64,000 nucleotides of DNA from JAAURB01 sp049649525 (GCA_049649525.1 JBARZE010000017.1:165285-229284), one strand, 5' to 3'; positions 1 to 8,389 are shown, numbered from the stretch's first letter. Numbers and translations: made by a program. The notes: generated by a model not told the origin, from the letters alone.

Positions 1-669
1 TTCAATAAATAACTCAGAACAATTATATTTTATATCCGGATAATATTCTAAAATATCTTCAACACAAACAAACGGAGATTGATGAAGTAATGAAAGTTGT
101 TGATGATAATGATGAGAGTCTAGCGGCCCTGGGTCAGACATAATATTCAGTTTGGATGACTCTCCTAAAACACCCACTAAATACGCCCTGACTCGATTTT
201 GAGGTAAACCAAAATTACAGCTATTGAGGATAAAAATTTGTAAGCTATATCCTCGTTTTGTAATTTCATACTCTATCGTTTTTAAAGTTCTACCTTGGTC
301 ATTGGTTTGAATTCCTCTAACATTTTCTAGTATAAATACTTGAGGTTTATTCCTATCTATCAACCGCATAATTTCAAAAAATAAAGTTCCTCTTGTATCT
401 CCAAATCCTGCTTTTTTTCCAGCATAAGAAAAGGATTGACAAGGGAAACCTGCTAATAAAAAATCATGCTTAGGTAAGCTTTCAATTTGTCTAATATCTC
501 CTAAAGCCTGTTCACCAAAATTAGCTTGATAAACCTTTCTTGAATCAGCATTAATCTCACTACTAAGAACACAATTTGATGTTAAACCACAATCATAAAT
601 AGCTTGCTCAAAAGCGAGTCTCATTCCTCCAATTCCAGAAAATAAATCAATAAATTGAATCTTATTCAC
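1..669 (-). CDS. DNA (cytosine-5-)-methyltransferase, C-terminus cut by window edge
   Basis: This protein transfers a methyl group from S-adenosylmethionine to C5 of cytosine. Read from a GTG at 667-669, it begins NKIQFIDLFSGIGGMRLAFE, which is the motif I SAM-binding loop. GFPCQSF is motif IV with the catalytic Cys, and FILENVRG is motif VI (ENV). A motif VIII-like QNRVR follows. About 223 residues are visible; the target-recognition end lies outside the window. There is no obvious ATG upstream, so the GTG start is chosen because it directly precedes motif I. The gene points the same way as the ImmA/IrrE and XRE genes to its right, so the area may be a restriction-modification or stress island, but no endonuclease gene is visible. 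Family call is secure; role as orphan or R-M methylase is unknown. Confidence 0.93.
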   Translation of the reverse strand, partial: MNKIQFIDLFSGIGGMRLAFEQAIYDCGLTSNCVLSSEINADSRKVYQANFGEQALGDIRQIESLPKHDFLLAGFPCQSFSYAGKKAGFGDTRGTLFFEIMRLIDRNKPQVFILENVRGIQTNDQGRTLKTIEYEITKRGYSLQIFILNSCNFGLPQNRVRAYLVGVLGESSKLNIMSDPGPLDSHHYHQQLSLLHQSPFVCVEDILEYYPDIKYNCSELFIE

Positions 670-861
670 TAGAAATTAATTATATAAATTTATTATTTGT
701 TGCTCAAACTTACTTGCGTCTTTTTCGTGCAAATATAGCATAAAACTATAGGATATAAACCGGATTAAGACTATACAAGTTAATCTAATAATTGCCAACT
801 TTAATAAATTTAATAGGCTCCTTCTTTTCATTACTTGTCACTGAAGAAGCCTAATTAACAA

Positions 862-1545
862 TTATCCAAATAAACAGGATTCTTCTGCTGTATTCATCTG
901 CCCACGATAGATTTTTCGTGTTCCTCTGGGGATGGTAATCCACCCCAACTCTTGCAAACGATGGGTTAAATTAGAAATACTCACCCCCAATTCATCGCGC
1001 ATCTCATACAGGCTAGACCATCGAGTTAAATCTCGTCCCCGTTGTTTTTGCAGCAAAATATCCCGAGGCATCAACAAACAACTGGCAAAATATTGGGCTT
1101 GCCATTCAATTGAAGCAATCTTAGAATCATCACTAGTCGCCCGACAAACAAAAGGTATTTCACCCTCTGTTGTGCCATAACTTCCTAAATTTAGTTCTAA
1201 TTGTTGACTAACTCCGTCGGCTTCATCTTGATTAATATGCAGTATCCAATGACCAATTTCATGGGCAATGGTTGACTCAATAAAGCCTTGAGGTTTCTCT
1301 AAGATTTCTTCATTAATTTCAATCAAACGTTGTGTGGGTAAAATTCGGGCGGCAATTTCTCCCTCTTCATCGGGTGCGATGGTATCCCAAACGACCCCTA
1401 AATCTAAAAAATCGGCGACTGAAGACGCTTCAAACGGCCACTGAGGGGCAAAATTTTGGGTGGCTTGCATTTGTCGCAGCAGTAGATTTGCCCGCCGTTC
1501 AATTGATTCTTTAGGATAATAACGGTATGGTCTGAGGATGCTCAA
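862..1545 (-). CDS. ImmA/IrrE-family metallo-endopeptidase
   Basis: This is a 227-residue zinc protease-like protein of the ImmA/IrrE family. The HEIGHW sequence in the first half supplies the HExxH zinc-binding and catalytic motif, and a downstream acidic stretch (SIEWQAQYFASCLLMP) matches the conserved E-x-QA-xx-FA-xx-LLMP segment of the family. Known members cleave or inactivate a partner XRE repressor (ImmA/ImmR, IrrE/DdrO). The start is TTG at 1543-1545, one base after the stop of the upstream XRE gene, so translation is probably coupled. By inference this is the protease half of a repressor-protease switch controlling the operon and possibly the divergent genes from 2107. Confidence 0.9.
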   Translation of the reverse strand: MSILRPYRYYPKESIERRANLLLRQMQATQNFAPQWPFEASSVADFLDLGVVWDTIAPDEEGEIAARILPTQRLIEINEEILEKPQGFIESTIAHEIGHWILHINQDEADGVSQQLELNLGSYGTTEGEIPFVCRATSDDSKIASIEWQAQYFASCLLMPRDILLQKQRGRDLTRWSSLYEMRDELGVSISNLTHRLQELGWITIPRGTRKIYRGQMNTAEESCLFG

Positions 1546-1546
1546 T

Positions 1547-1885
1547 TTATTCTACCTCCTGGGCTGCATCAAATACCTTTTTAGCAAAGCTTGGATTAGT
1601 TTGTAGTCGGCGGAATAGGGCGGTAATTTCTCGGTTATTTTGTTTGAGAAATTCTTCATACTGCTGCGGTAGCCTACCTGCGAGAAAAATTAATTCCTCC
1701 TCATCAATACTCAGATGTCGTCCTAAGCCGCGAATGACATCTTCTTTGGGGGCGTAGTCGGCGCGGTCATTTTCTAATTTAGATAGGTAAGTAAAGTCAA
1801 CGTGGAGTAAAGCAGCTAGTTGACGTTGAGAGTAACCTTTGTCTTTGCGGGCTTGGCGAATCAGCTTTCCGAATGTTTGTTCCAC
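1547..1885 (-). CDS. XRE-family transcriptional regulator (partner of ImmA/IrrE protease)
   Basis: A 112-residue protein with an N-terminal helix-turn-helix of the Cro/C1 (XRE) type at about residues 8-60 (IRQARKDKGYSQRQLAALL, then YLSKLENDR). The C-terminal half is a short helical extension. The start is GTG at 1885, preceded by a perfect AGGAGG eight bases upstream. It is the first gene of a two-gene operon, and its stop is one base before the TTG of the peptidase gene. By family it is expected to bind inverted repeats in its own promoter and to be cleaved by the peptidase. The promoter region carries several TTGA/TCAA dyads that could be its operators. Confidence 0.92.
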   Translation of the reverse strand: MEQTFGKLIRQARKDKGYSQRQLAALLHVDFTYLSKLENDRADYAPKEDVIRGLGRHLSIDEEELIFLAGRLPQQYEEFLKQNNREITALFRRLQTNPSFAKKVFDAAQEVE

Positions 1886-1906
1886 AGTTATATCCTCCTA
1901 ATATCG

Positions 1907-1935
1907 ATTTTACAACGGTTTGAATAAAATTTCAA
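1907..1935 (-). promoter_or_regulatory. Predicted promoter of the XRE/ImmA operon with overlapping dyad
   Basis: On the minus strand TTGAAA (1930-1935) is followed by a 17-base spacer and TAAAAT (1907-1912), a near-consensus sigma70-type promoter just upstream of the AGGAGG and GTG start of the XRE gene. The -35 lies inside the dyad TTGAA-N6-TTCAA (read on plus), so a repressor bound there would block transcription. Confidence 0.6.
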
Positions 1936-1943
1936 CTTTAGGG

Positions 1944-1998
1944 TTGACGTTGAAATCAATTCAGACTACACTTAGATTATGTTGATAAAAAAATCAAC
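1944..1998 (+). promoter_or_regulatory. Predicted divergent promoter with operator-like dyads
   Basis: On the plus strand TTGACG (1944-1949), a 17-base spacer and TACACT (1967-1972) form a promoter towards the gene at 2107. The spacer contains TTGAAATCAA (1950-1959), and just after the expected start site lies a perfect inverted repeat, GTTGAT-A6-ATCAAC (1981-1998). Similar TTGA/TCAA dyads are in the minus-strand promoter nearby, suggesting one regulator acts on both directions. The leader to the first ATG is about 125 bases. Confidence 0.6.
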
Positions 1999-2106
1999 GT
2001 GTTGATCTCGAGCATAGATATTGACCTTTAAATCAATTCTAGCCTGAATCGGGTATAGGTACGCAAGCTTAATCAAGATTGAAGTACAGCGGGAGAACAA
2101 ATCAAG

Positions 2107-2367
2107 ATGTTGAGAACTTGGACAGATACCCACTACCAATTAGAAACGGATGACTGGCTGTATATCACAACTCATGATGAACTGGGGTCTGCTTCCTTGG
2201 TTTGTCCAGGATATAGCCGAGATGGTGAAGGATTTAGCATTCATTTTACCTCGGCTCATACCGAAATTTTAGAGCGTTTAGTTACAGCCTTACAAAGTCT
2301 TAAAACTCAACAAACCACCTTATCAGTTTATCCCACAACCGAAGTTAAACCCCATCTCATTCGTTAA
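2107..2367 (+). CDS. Hypothetical protein, 86 aa
   Basis: A small soluble protein, not recognised. It is mostly beta-prone (YQLETDDWLYITTHDELG) with a short helix near the C-terminus (HTEILERLVTALQSL). There is no signal peptide, cysteine or membrane segment. GGGAG lies nine bases before the ATG (GGGAGAACAAATCAAGATG). It is the first gene of a plus-strand cluster running to 5762, and its stop is 29 bases before the next ATG. It lies under the predicted divergent promoter at 1944-1998, so it may respond to the XRE/ImmA pair. Function unknown. Confidence 0.7.
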   Translation: MLRTWTDTHYQLETDDWLYITTHDELGSASLVCPGYSRDGEGFSIHFTSAHTEILERLVTALQSLKTQQTTLSVYPTTEVKPHLIR

Positions 2368-2396
2368 TTCAACTCAAAGAAGAAAGAAAACAAATC

Positions 2397-3101
2397 ATGA
2401 ATAAAGCAATAGAAATGCCCATTTTTTCTGTATTTGGAGCCAAAGAAAATAATACAATTTTAGTACCCGAAATGCCAATTTCAGTCCGAAATAACTGTCA
2501 ATCTGGGAAATGGATTATCGGGGATGAAGAATATGGTTCTAAATGTTCCATGACTATTCTTAAATTTAGTAAATTTTTCGGCAGTTTAGGTCAAACTCAA
2601 AATACTTTGTGGGGACAAATTTGGTTTGTTGCAGAATCAGGCGACTTACCTCATGGGGTAATCATGGTGACTTATATTAAAAGCCGTAGCTTAAATGATT
2701 TTAACCGTTTAATCACCTCAATTCAAGCCCAAGGAATTGAACCTGCGACCGGAATTTTTATCCCAGAGTTTGCTAAACATTCAGGACAGAAACCAGACGA
2801 ACAAGGAATACTAAAACCGATTAATTATTATAGCCTAAAATGGTCTTGGGCAGAACGAAAAGATTGGTCCGTGATTGAACAAGCGGCGGCTGTACTCGCC
2901 GACAACGGTAATTTAGCCCGAATGATTGATTTAGAAGGAACACGACGAATGGCTTGTTTAGACCATTTATCACCTCACGAGATTGCGGGATTAATGGCGG
3001 CTTATACCCAAACAGAAGCCACTGAAAGTATCAGGTTAACTGGAAAAGCAGAATCGACTCTTCCGGCTTTATCTGAAAAACGTCCGGTTGAAATTTCCTA
3101 A
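2397..3101 (+). CDS. Hypothetical protein, 234 aa
   Basis: A soluble protein with no confident family. It is rich in aromatic residues and beta-prone in the first 170 residues (FGQLGQT-like loop, TLWGQIWFVAESGDLPHG, YYSLKWSW), followed by a helical tail (IEQAAAVLADNG, LSPHEIAGLMAAY). The layout (compact beta domain plus tail) recalls small single-strand-DNA- or ligand-binding folds on plasmids and phages, but this is only a resemblance by eye. It is the second gene of the 2107-5762 cluster and has an ATG start. Base composition is like that of its neighbours. Confidence 0.75.
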   Translation: MNKAIEMPIFSVFGAKENNTILVPEMPISVRNNCQSGKWIIGDEEYGSKCSMTILKFSKFFGSLGQTQNTLWGQIWFVAESGDLPHGVIMVTYIKSRSLNDFNRLITSIQAQGIEPATGIFIPEFAKHSGQKPDEQGILKPINYYSLKWSWAERKDWSVIEQAAAVLADNGNLARMIDLEGTRRMACLDHLSPHEIAGLMAAYTQTEATESIRLTGKAESTLPALSEKRPVEIS

Positions 3102-3190
3102 CACCTGAATTATAGCTTGGGGGAGAATTTTATCAATGATTGAAGTCTCCCCAGCCCTAACTTTATTCTTGAATCAAAAGGTGTCTCAAA

Positions 3191-3556
3191 ATGGAAAAAA
3201 TATTTAAATTGATTTCTCATCGCAAAACAGAGGATTATCTGACAGAAGTAACCGATTTTACAGACAAAATCAGAGAAAATACTATGCAAGATTTAGACAG
3301 TTTATCTGAAGATTTAAAGCACATTAGTGTGGTCGTTGATAGTATTCAAAATAACTATAAAGCACTTTTAAAAGAAAATCAGCAGATGAAATCTGTTTTA
3401 AAGCAGTTAATTGAAGATTGTTATTGTTGGGAAGGAAATCGCTGTCAAAAATGCCAGAAAATTATAGAGACTCTGCTCGGTAAAAATACTGAACAACAGC
3501 CAGAATCTGTTAACAATGATTACAAAAGTTGGGAAGAATTACGGAAGCTAGGATAA
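3191..3556 (+). CDS. Hypothetical coiled-coil protein with Cys cluster, 121 aa
   Basis: Not recognised. Residues about 20-75 form a helical, heptad-like stretch (SLSEDLKHISVVVDSIQ, ALLKENQQMKSVLKQL). This is followed by a four-cysteine cluster CYCWEGNRCQKCQK (C-x-C-x6-C-x2-C) that could bind zinc. The C-terminus is polar. It is the third gene of the cluster, 89 bases after the previous stop, with ATG start. The coiled coil suggests it may assemble with the two larger coiled-coil proteins downstream; this is inference from content and position only. Confidence 0.72.
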   Translation: MEKIFKLISHRKTEDYLTEVTDFTDKIRENTMQDLDSLSEDLKHISVVVDSIQNNYKALLKENQQMKSVLKQLIEDCYCWEGNRCQKCQKIIETLLGKNTEQQPESVNNDYKSWEELRKLG

Positions 3557-3663
3557 TAAAGTTAAGCGTAAAATATTAATTGATATCGGATGCAATAATC
3601 TATCACTGATTCGGAAATTTTGATATCAATTCGATTTCACTGTTGTATTTACTGAAATTAATC

Positions 3664-4650
3664 ATGACATCATCTACAACAATTAATACCAAAAACCAGA
3701 TTGTTAGTGAGTTTAAAAAACTGTTAGAACAACGAAATAATTTAGATTCTAAAGTCGCCACAAAAGAACAAGAAGCTGAAAAAGAAAAAGGGAAACGGAT
3801 TCTAGAAAAAGCAGCAAACTACACAACAGATACGATTGTTAAAGGTTTAGCTGACTTACAGTTAGAGTTTGGTACACTGGTTGTTGAAAGTTCTGATAAG
3901 TTAAAAATAGAGTTATCAAAACTAGATGAATTGAAACAAGCAATTGTTATAGAGCATCAGCAGTTAGAAGCTTTAAAAAAAGTCAGAATAGTGGCAGATG
4001 CCTTACATTTACTGACACAAGAACATCGAGAGAAGTTAAATTTACTCGAACAAAATGCAGCTCGCTTTCAAGAAGAGTTAGAAAAAGATAAAAAGGCCGA
4101 TCAAAAATCTTGGGAAAAAGAACAACAAGAGTTTGAAGCCGCAACACAAGCCGAACAAGAAAAAATTACAGCAGAACGTCAAAAAGAAGAAGAAAATTAT
4201 AACTATGAACAGCAACGAATTTGGCAAATAGAACAGGATGATTTTGAAGAAGAACAACGGAATTTAGAACGAGAATTACAACAAATTAATCAAGAAAAGA
4301 CGAAAAACTGGACAGAACGAGACAGTATTTTAGAGAAAAATAAAGCTGAATTTGAAGAGAACAAGAAGATATCAGCAGGATTTGAAGAAGAGTTAAAGCA
4401 AGCTGAGAAGAAAGCCAGAGAAGAAGCAATTCAAGAAGCAACCCGTGAGGCAAAAGTTAAGGCTGATTTAGTAGCGAAAGAATGGGAATCAACTCAGCAG
4501 GGATATGAGTTACAAGTGACTTCTTTAGAAGAAACTATTCAACGGCAAAATGAACAAATTACTGACTTGTCAGCACAATTACAAGCCACAATGGCTCAAG
4601 CGCAAGAGTTAGCATTACGTGCTTTTTCTAGTTCTTCTAATTCTAAATAA
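3664..4650 (+). CDS. Coiled-coil protein, paralogue A (unknown function)
   Basis: A 328-residue protein, almost entirely charged helix (Lys, Glu and Gln dominate), predicted to be a long coiled coil from about residue 90 to 315. I use the ATG at 3664 rather than the TTG at 3643 because the extra residues are hydrophobic and unlike the downstream paralogue. It shares its layout with the next gene: a short N-terminal helix, a DGL/KGLADLQ..FG block, a central EQ-rich rod, a KADLLAKE/KADLVAKEWE block, and a C-terminal QAQELALRA segment. There is no signal peptide or membrane span. This suggests a filament or scaffold component. Function unknown. Confidence 0.75.
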   Translation: MTSSTTINTKNQIVSEFKKLLEQRNNLDSKVATKEQEAEKEKGKRILEKAANYTTDTIVKGLADLQLEFGTLVVESSDKLKIELSKLDELKQAIVIEHQQLEALKKVRIVADALHLLTQEHREKLNLLEQNAARFQEELEKDKKADQKSWEKEQQEFEAATQAEQEKITAERQKEEENYNYEQQRIWQIEQDDFEEEQRNLERELQQINQEKTKNWTERDSILEKNKAEFEENKKISAGFEEELKQAEKKAREEAIQEATREAKVKADLVAKEWESTQQGYELQVTSLEETIQRQNEQITDLSAQLQATMAQAQELALRAFSSSSNSK

Positions 4651-4688
4651 GGCTAATTATTTCGTAGTTAACTATCAGGAGTAAATCG

Positions 4689-5762
4689 ATGAGTAAAAGA
4701 ATTAGCGATCGCAATACCAAAGCGGAAATCTTAGCAGCTTATGAAGAATTAAAGAAAGAAAAGTCTTCATTGCAATCTCAAGTCAATAAAATCTCTAATA
4801 CGACCTCTCAAAATGGAGTGGAAAATAAAGAATTTCTAATTTTAAAAAATGGCAGTTCTTCCAAGCAATCAAAAATGCAACAAACGATTGATGGATTAAC
4901 TTTATTACAATCTAGTTTTGGTAATGCAATTAGTGAATTATCGGAACGACTGACTCAAGAAGCAACAGTATTACAGGATTTACAACAAGCCGTTAACTTA
5001 GAATTAGAGCAATTAAATGAATTGCATTCTTTAGAAGAAGTAGATGACGAGACGTTAGAAACTTTAATTGTACAATATGAAGAAAGCGCTAAGACTTTTG
5101 AAACAGAATTAACAGAACAACGAGAAACATTAGAACAGCAAATTCAAACGCAACAAAAAGCCTGGAAAAAAGAGCAGGAAGATTATCAACGTCAACGACA
5201 AGAACGAACTGATAATTATAAGAAAAGCTTGAAACGAGATCACGAAACTTATCACTATAATTTACAATTACAACGAGAACGAGAAATAGATGAACATGAA
5301 CAAAATCAACATCAGCTTCATCAACAATTAGAAGAAACTCGTCAGACACAGGAGCAAGAATGGAAACAACGGGAAGAAGAGATTAGTCTGAAGGAAAAAG
5401 AATATGCTGAAGTCAAAGCAAAAGTAGAAGAATTCCCAACAAAGTTAGAGAATACTATTAAAAAAGCAAAAGAAATGGGACGCGGTATCGGTTATTCTCA
5501 AGCAAAAATAAAAGCAGATTTATTAGCAAAAGAAATGGAAGGACAAAAGCAATTCTACGAACTGCGGATTAAATCTTTATCCGAAACGATTAATACTCAA
5601 GAAAACCGCTTACAAAGTATTTCTAAACAACTCGATGCTGCACAAAAACAAGTTCAAGATTTAGCGGTGAAAGCAATTGAAGGCACATCAAACGTCAATT
5701 CTTTCCAAGCCGTTAAAGAAATCGCATTAGAGCAAGCCAAACATCAACAGAAAGGGAAGTAA
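4689..5762 (+). CDS. Coiled-coil protein, paralogue B (unknown function)
   Basis: A 357-residue protein, paralogous to the preceding gene and 38 bases downstream of it. Blocks matching paralogue A are IDGLTLLQSSFGNAISELS, KADLLAKEMEGQKQFYELR and QVQDLAVKAIEG. The rod between them is Glu/Gln-rich and longer than in A, with a His/Gln-rich stretch (HEQNQHQLHQQLEE). GGAG precedes the ATG. Tandem duplication with a shared head and tail suggests A and B co-assemble, possibly as a heteromeric filament or scaffold. No enzyme motif is seen. Confidence 0.75.
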   Translation: MSKRISDRNTKAEILAAYEELKKEKSSLQSQVNKISNTTSQNGVENKEFLILKNGSSSKQSKMQQTIDGLTLLQSSFGNAISELSERLTQEATVLQDLQQAVNLELEQLNELHSLEEVDDETLETLIVQYEESAKTFETELTEQRETLEQQIQTQQKAWKKEQEDYQRQRQERTDNYKKSLKRDHETYHYNLQLQREREIDEHEQNQHQLHQQLEETRQTQEQEWKQREEEISLKEKEYAEVKAKVEEFPTKLENTIKKAKEMGRGIGYSQAKIKADLLAKEMEGQKQFYELRIKSLSETINTQENRLQSISKQLDAAQKQVQDLAVKAIEGTSNVNSFQAVKEIALEQAKHQQKGK

Positions 5763-5837
5763 GAGTTTTGAATAGGGGGAATAGAGAATTAACTTACTTT
5801 CTATTTCCTCACTCATTATTCCTGAAGTATTAGATGT

Positions 5838-6788
5838 TTAATCTTCATCTAAACCAAAAGCATATTTAAATACAATTGGATCGTAATATTCTCGAAATAA
5901 CTCAATTTTGCCATCAACAACACCAAATAATCCGCCATATTGCTGGTTATAATTGCGTCCTGTAGGAATTATCTCAACATCACCTTGCCATTCAGCAAAC
6001 ACCATTGTGGCATCTTGCATCGGGTAAAATACCAATTTATCAGTAAAATTAGCTTCACCACTGATTTCTGGCCAAGCAGAATAATGTTGTATTAAGTTAG
6101 TTTTTCCCTCTACCCGTTTAGGAAACCCAGACGGAGAAAAAGGCATATCCTGCACCGCATCTTCCGTCCAAACTGATGCAAATTTATCCATATCTTTCTC
6201 TTCTAAAGCGCTTAGAAAAGTAACGACCGCTTGCTGTGTTTGCTGGCGTTGTAAATAAGTTGAAGGATTAATACTTGCTTGTTGAATAGCTTTATTTATA
6301 ATATCACGACTCCCTTGTTCCATGTCTTTAATAAAAGTCATTTTATCAATGATCCACTGTTGATCTTGTTTAATCAAACTATATTCATAACGACCCTCAA
6401 TCTGCCAAAACATTTCATTGAGATAATGATCTGCGGTCACATCTGCTGTAGCCGTCGCCGTATTCCCTTCAACTTCTGTTTTAATATTAGAGATTTCGTG
6501 TCGAGTCCGATCAAATCCAGGTAAGCTACTCGCCCATTGAGTCATTAATGCTTGAGGACTTTTTAACTCAGTTTCTCCACCAAATGCTGAGGTATAATCG
6601 ACTTCAACTTCTGGTGCATAAAGCTTTTCTAGACTCTCAAAATTACCCTTGTCGGCTAAGGTGGCAACACTTTCTATAATAGTTTCAATAGCCGCTTAAT
6701 CTGGTGTTTTACCATTTAAAGAATGAGAAGATGTCGCGATAATAGTCATGGTTAATACTCCGGTTAAAGTGGCTGCAATATATTTCAT
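5838..6788 (-). pseudogene. Secreted SnoaL/NTF2-like protein, broken by an in-frame stop
   Basis: Reading from ATG at 6786-6788 gives a clear signal peptide (MKYIAATLTGVLTMTIIATS) and 30 residues, then TAA at 6696-6698. The frame then continues unbroken for 285 codons to the stop at 5838. The continuation begins AAIETIIESVATLADKGNFE, typical of the first helix of NTF2/SnoaL-like domains. A second such domain starts near QQAVVTFLSALEEKDMDKF. The stop could be a CAA-to-TAA change. An ATG at 6545 could give a shorter product lacking the signal peptide and half the first domain, which is unlikely to fold. The neighbouring aldo/keto reductase is also decayed. Confidence 0.8.
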
Positions 6789-6973
6789 TAATTTTAAAAC
6801 TCTATAGATTCAATTTAAAACAATATTGAATTAATCTCTTGCAAACTTTGACTAAATATTTTGAATATTATTGCTATTTTGGGAACTTTACTATTTTCTA
6901 TAATAAAAACAGCGTGCTAGAGAAATGAATCCAAACCTTGGCACGCCAAACATGATGTTAACTTGAATAAAAT

Positions 6974-7370
6974 TTAACGATTTAATTGGGAATAGCGATG
7001 ATTATCGATTTTTTCAAATATGCCATTGTAAACAAAGTTTCTTACCATATCAGCCTTAAAGAAATCATGGGAAAAACCTAATTCAATCTGACTAATGCCG
7101 TCAAGTTGTTCAATATTTTCGGCTGATAATTGTAGATCGACACATTGCAAATTATCTGCGAATGAGATACTTTTCTCGCACCAATAATAGGAATAACACC
7201 TTTATTTAATAACCAACTCAAAGCAACTTGTGACGAACTTTTACCCACTTGCGCCGCCACTTTATCGACTTATTGAGCAATCATCATATTGCGGTTACTC
7301 CTATTAACAAAATCTGACATCATTTCGTTATTGAGTCGTTTGTCTTCCCCGTCTTCTTTACCATCATTAC
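6974..7370 (-). pseudogene. Aldo/keto reductase, C-terminal remnant with stop and frameshift
   Basis: The minus strand encodes the C-terminal third of an aldo/keto reductase in pieces. First comes an N-terminal piece containing LNNEMMSDFVNRSN and MMIAQ, then TAA at 7270-7272. In the same frame follow VDKVAAQVGKSSSQVALSWLL and IPIIGARKVSHS. A one-base shift near 7150-7160 then leads to DNLQCVDLQLSAENIEQLDG and ELGFSHDFF, ending at the stop 6974-6976. These match the family's W-x-L..P-I-G-A-R NADP-binding segment and the ELGFPHDF tail. No N-terminal barrel is present upstream of 7370. The gene is dead. Confidence 0.82.
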
Positions 7371-7466
7371 TTAGTTAAAGACAAAAGCAGTATTCATTGT
7401 CAGTCCCTGATTTGATAAAAATCTGCTATTGTAAAGCTGAACAAAGCTGCTTTTATACCTCAGACT

Positions 7467-8012
7467 ATGTCTAATTCCTCCAATTCTTCACCCCAAAACT
7501 CAGATCAACAATTCAGTCAGGAATTAGAAGAAAAAATATGGTGTGACATTATTCAGGGACGACGAGAATTTACCCTCGCTGATATGATTGCCCGAGAAGG
7601 GGGTTCTTTTATGAAAGGAGAATCTCCAATCCCGCCTCTAAAGCAAGCTCAGACCGAAATTAATACTTTTATTACTCAGAACTTACCTGATGTTTCAGGA
7701 GCCTTACAGGCGGTTTTACATCGGTGGGTATTAGAAGATACTGCCCGAGTGAGTCATCATTTTGATGCTCCATTACAAGCTTTGTTAGGCTTATTAGAGT
7801 CTATCCTTGATAATCCTTCAATACTTTATGAATTAGTTCGTCAGGTTGATATGTTATGGGGAGAAATGAATGGTGAGCGCCCCCATTTTCAACAGCCCGG
7901 ACACCCCCCTCATCCCGATGATGAATACAGTCATGAATCTGTACAACAACAGCTGAGTGAGTTGGTTGATGTGCTGAAAGTATTAATCGAGCAAAAATAT
8001 CACCAGACTTGA
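7467..8012 (+). CDS. Hypothetical protein, 181 aa
   Basis: Not recognised by name. It is a soluble, helix-rich protein with a Ser/Asn/Gln-rich N-terminal 20 residues. A central block follows (WCDIIQGRREFTLADMIARE, then a helical region with LQAVLHRWVLEDTARVSHHF), then a His/Pro-rich linker (PHFQQPGHPPHPDDEY), and a C-terminal helix. The ATG start has no strong ribosome binding site. It is flanked by pseudogenes on the left and by the CHAT locus on the right, on the opposite strand, and appears to be a single transcription unit. Confidence 0.72.
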   Translation: MSNSSNSSPQNSDQQFSQELEEKIWCDIIQGRREFTLADMIAREGGSFMKGESPIPPLKQAQTEINTFITQNLPDVSGALQAVLHRWVLEDTARVSHHFDAPLQALLGLLESILDNPSILYELVRQVDMLWGEMNGERPHFQQPGHPPHPDDEYSHESVQQQLSELVDVLKVLIEQKYHQT

Positions 8013-8088
8013 GGGGTATTGTCTGTTCTATATTTATCAGGACAGTGCGTCCGCGCCTGTGTGGGTTGTGGTATGACGAGAATGGGTC

Positions 8089-8178
8089 TTATGAAGGCGT
8101 TGAGAGTTGCTCAACCCACTTTAATAAAATATAAACGATCACAACGTACGTGCTAGCGAGAATTGGAATAGTCAACAT
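8089..8178 (-). CDS. Candidate 29-aa single-pass membrane peptide
   Basis: A very short frame starting at ATG 8176-8178, preceded by GAGGAGCATC, a strong Shine-Dalgarno with good spacing. The product begins MLTIPILASTYVVIVYILLK, a near-complete membrane span, and ends WVEQLSTPS. Size and shape resemble the small subunits of photosynthetic or respiratory complexes, but the sequence matches none I can name. It sits 210 bases downstream of the CHAT-receptor gene on the same strand. Supported by the ribosome binding site and hydrophobic content only. Confidence 0.45.
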   Translation of the reverse strand: MLTIPILASTYVVIVYILLKWVEQLSTPS

Positions 8179-8389
8179 GATGCTCCTCAGTAATGGGTGA
8201 TAAACTACAGATGTTATATGTTCCATATCGCTATACTTGAAATAAAGCGGCCATCCGGATTTATTGCAAAATAGAATTGATCTCCTACTTTGTTTGACAT
8301 CAATATTCAAGTGGAATACATCCTAATCCGGTTGATTAACCCAACCCATTACTGCAACAATACGGCAAACTCCATTAATGAATCAAAGA

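Noticed and set aside
5089..5349. Hydrophobic minus-strand protein
   Set aside because: It is the antisense of a Glu/Gln-rich coiled-coil gene, which always reads as Val/Leu/Phe-rich.
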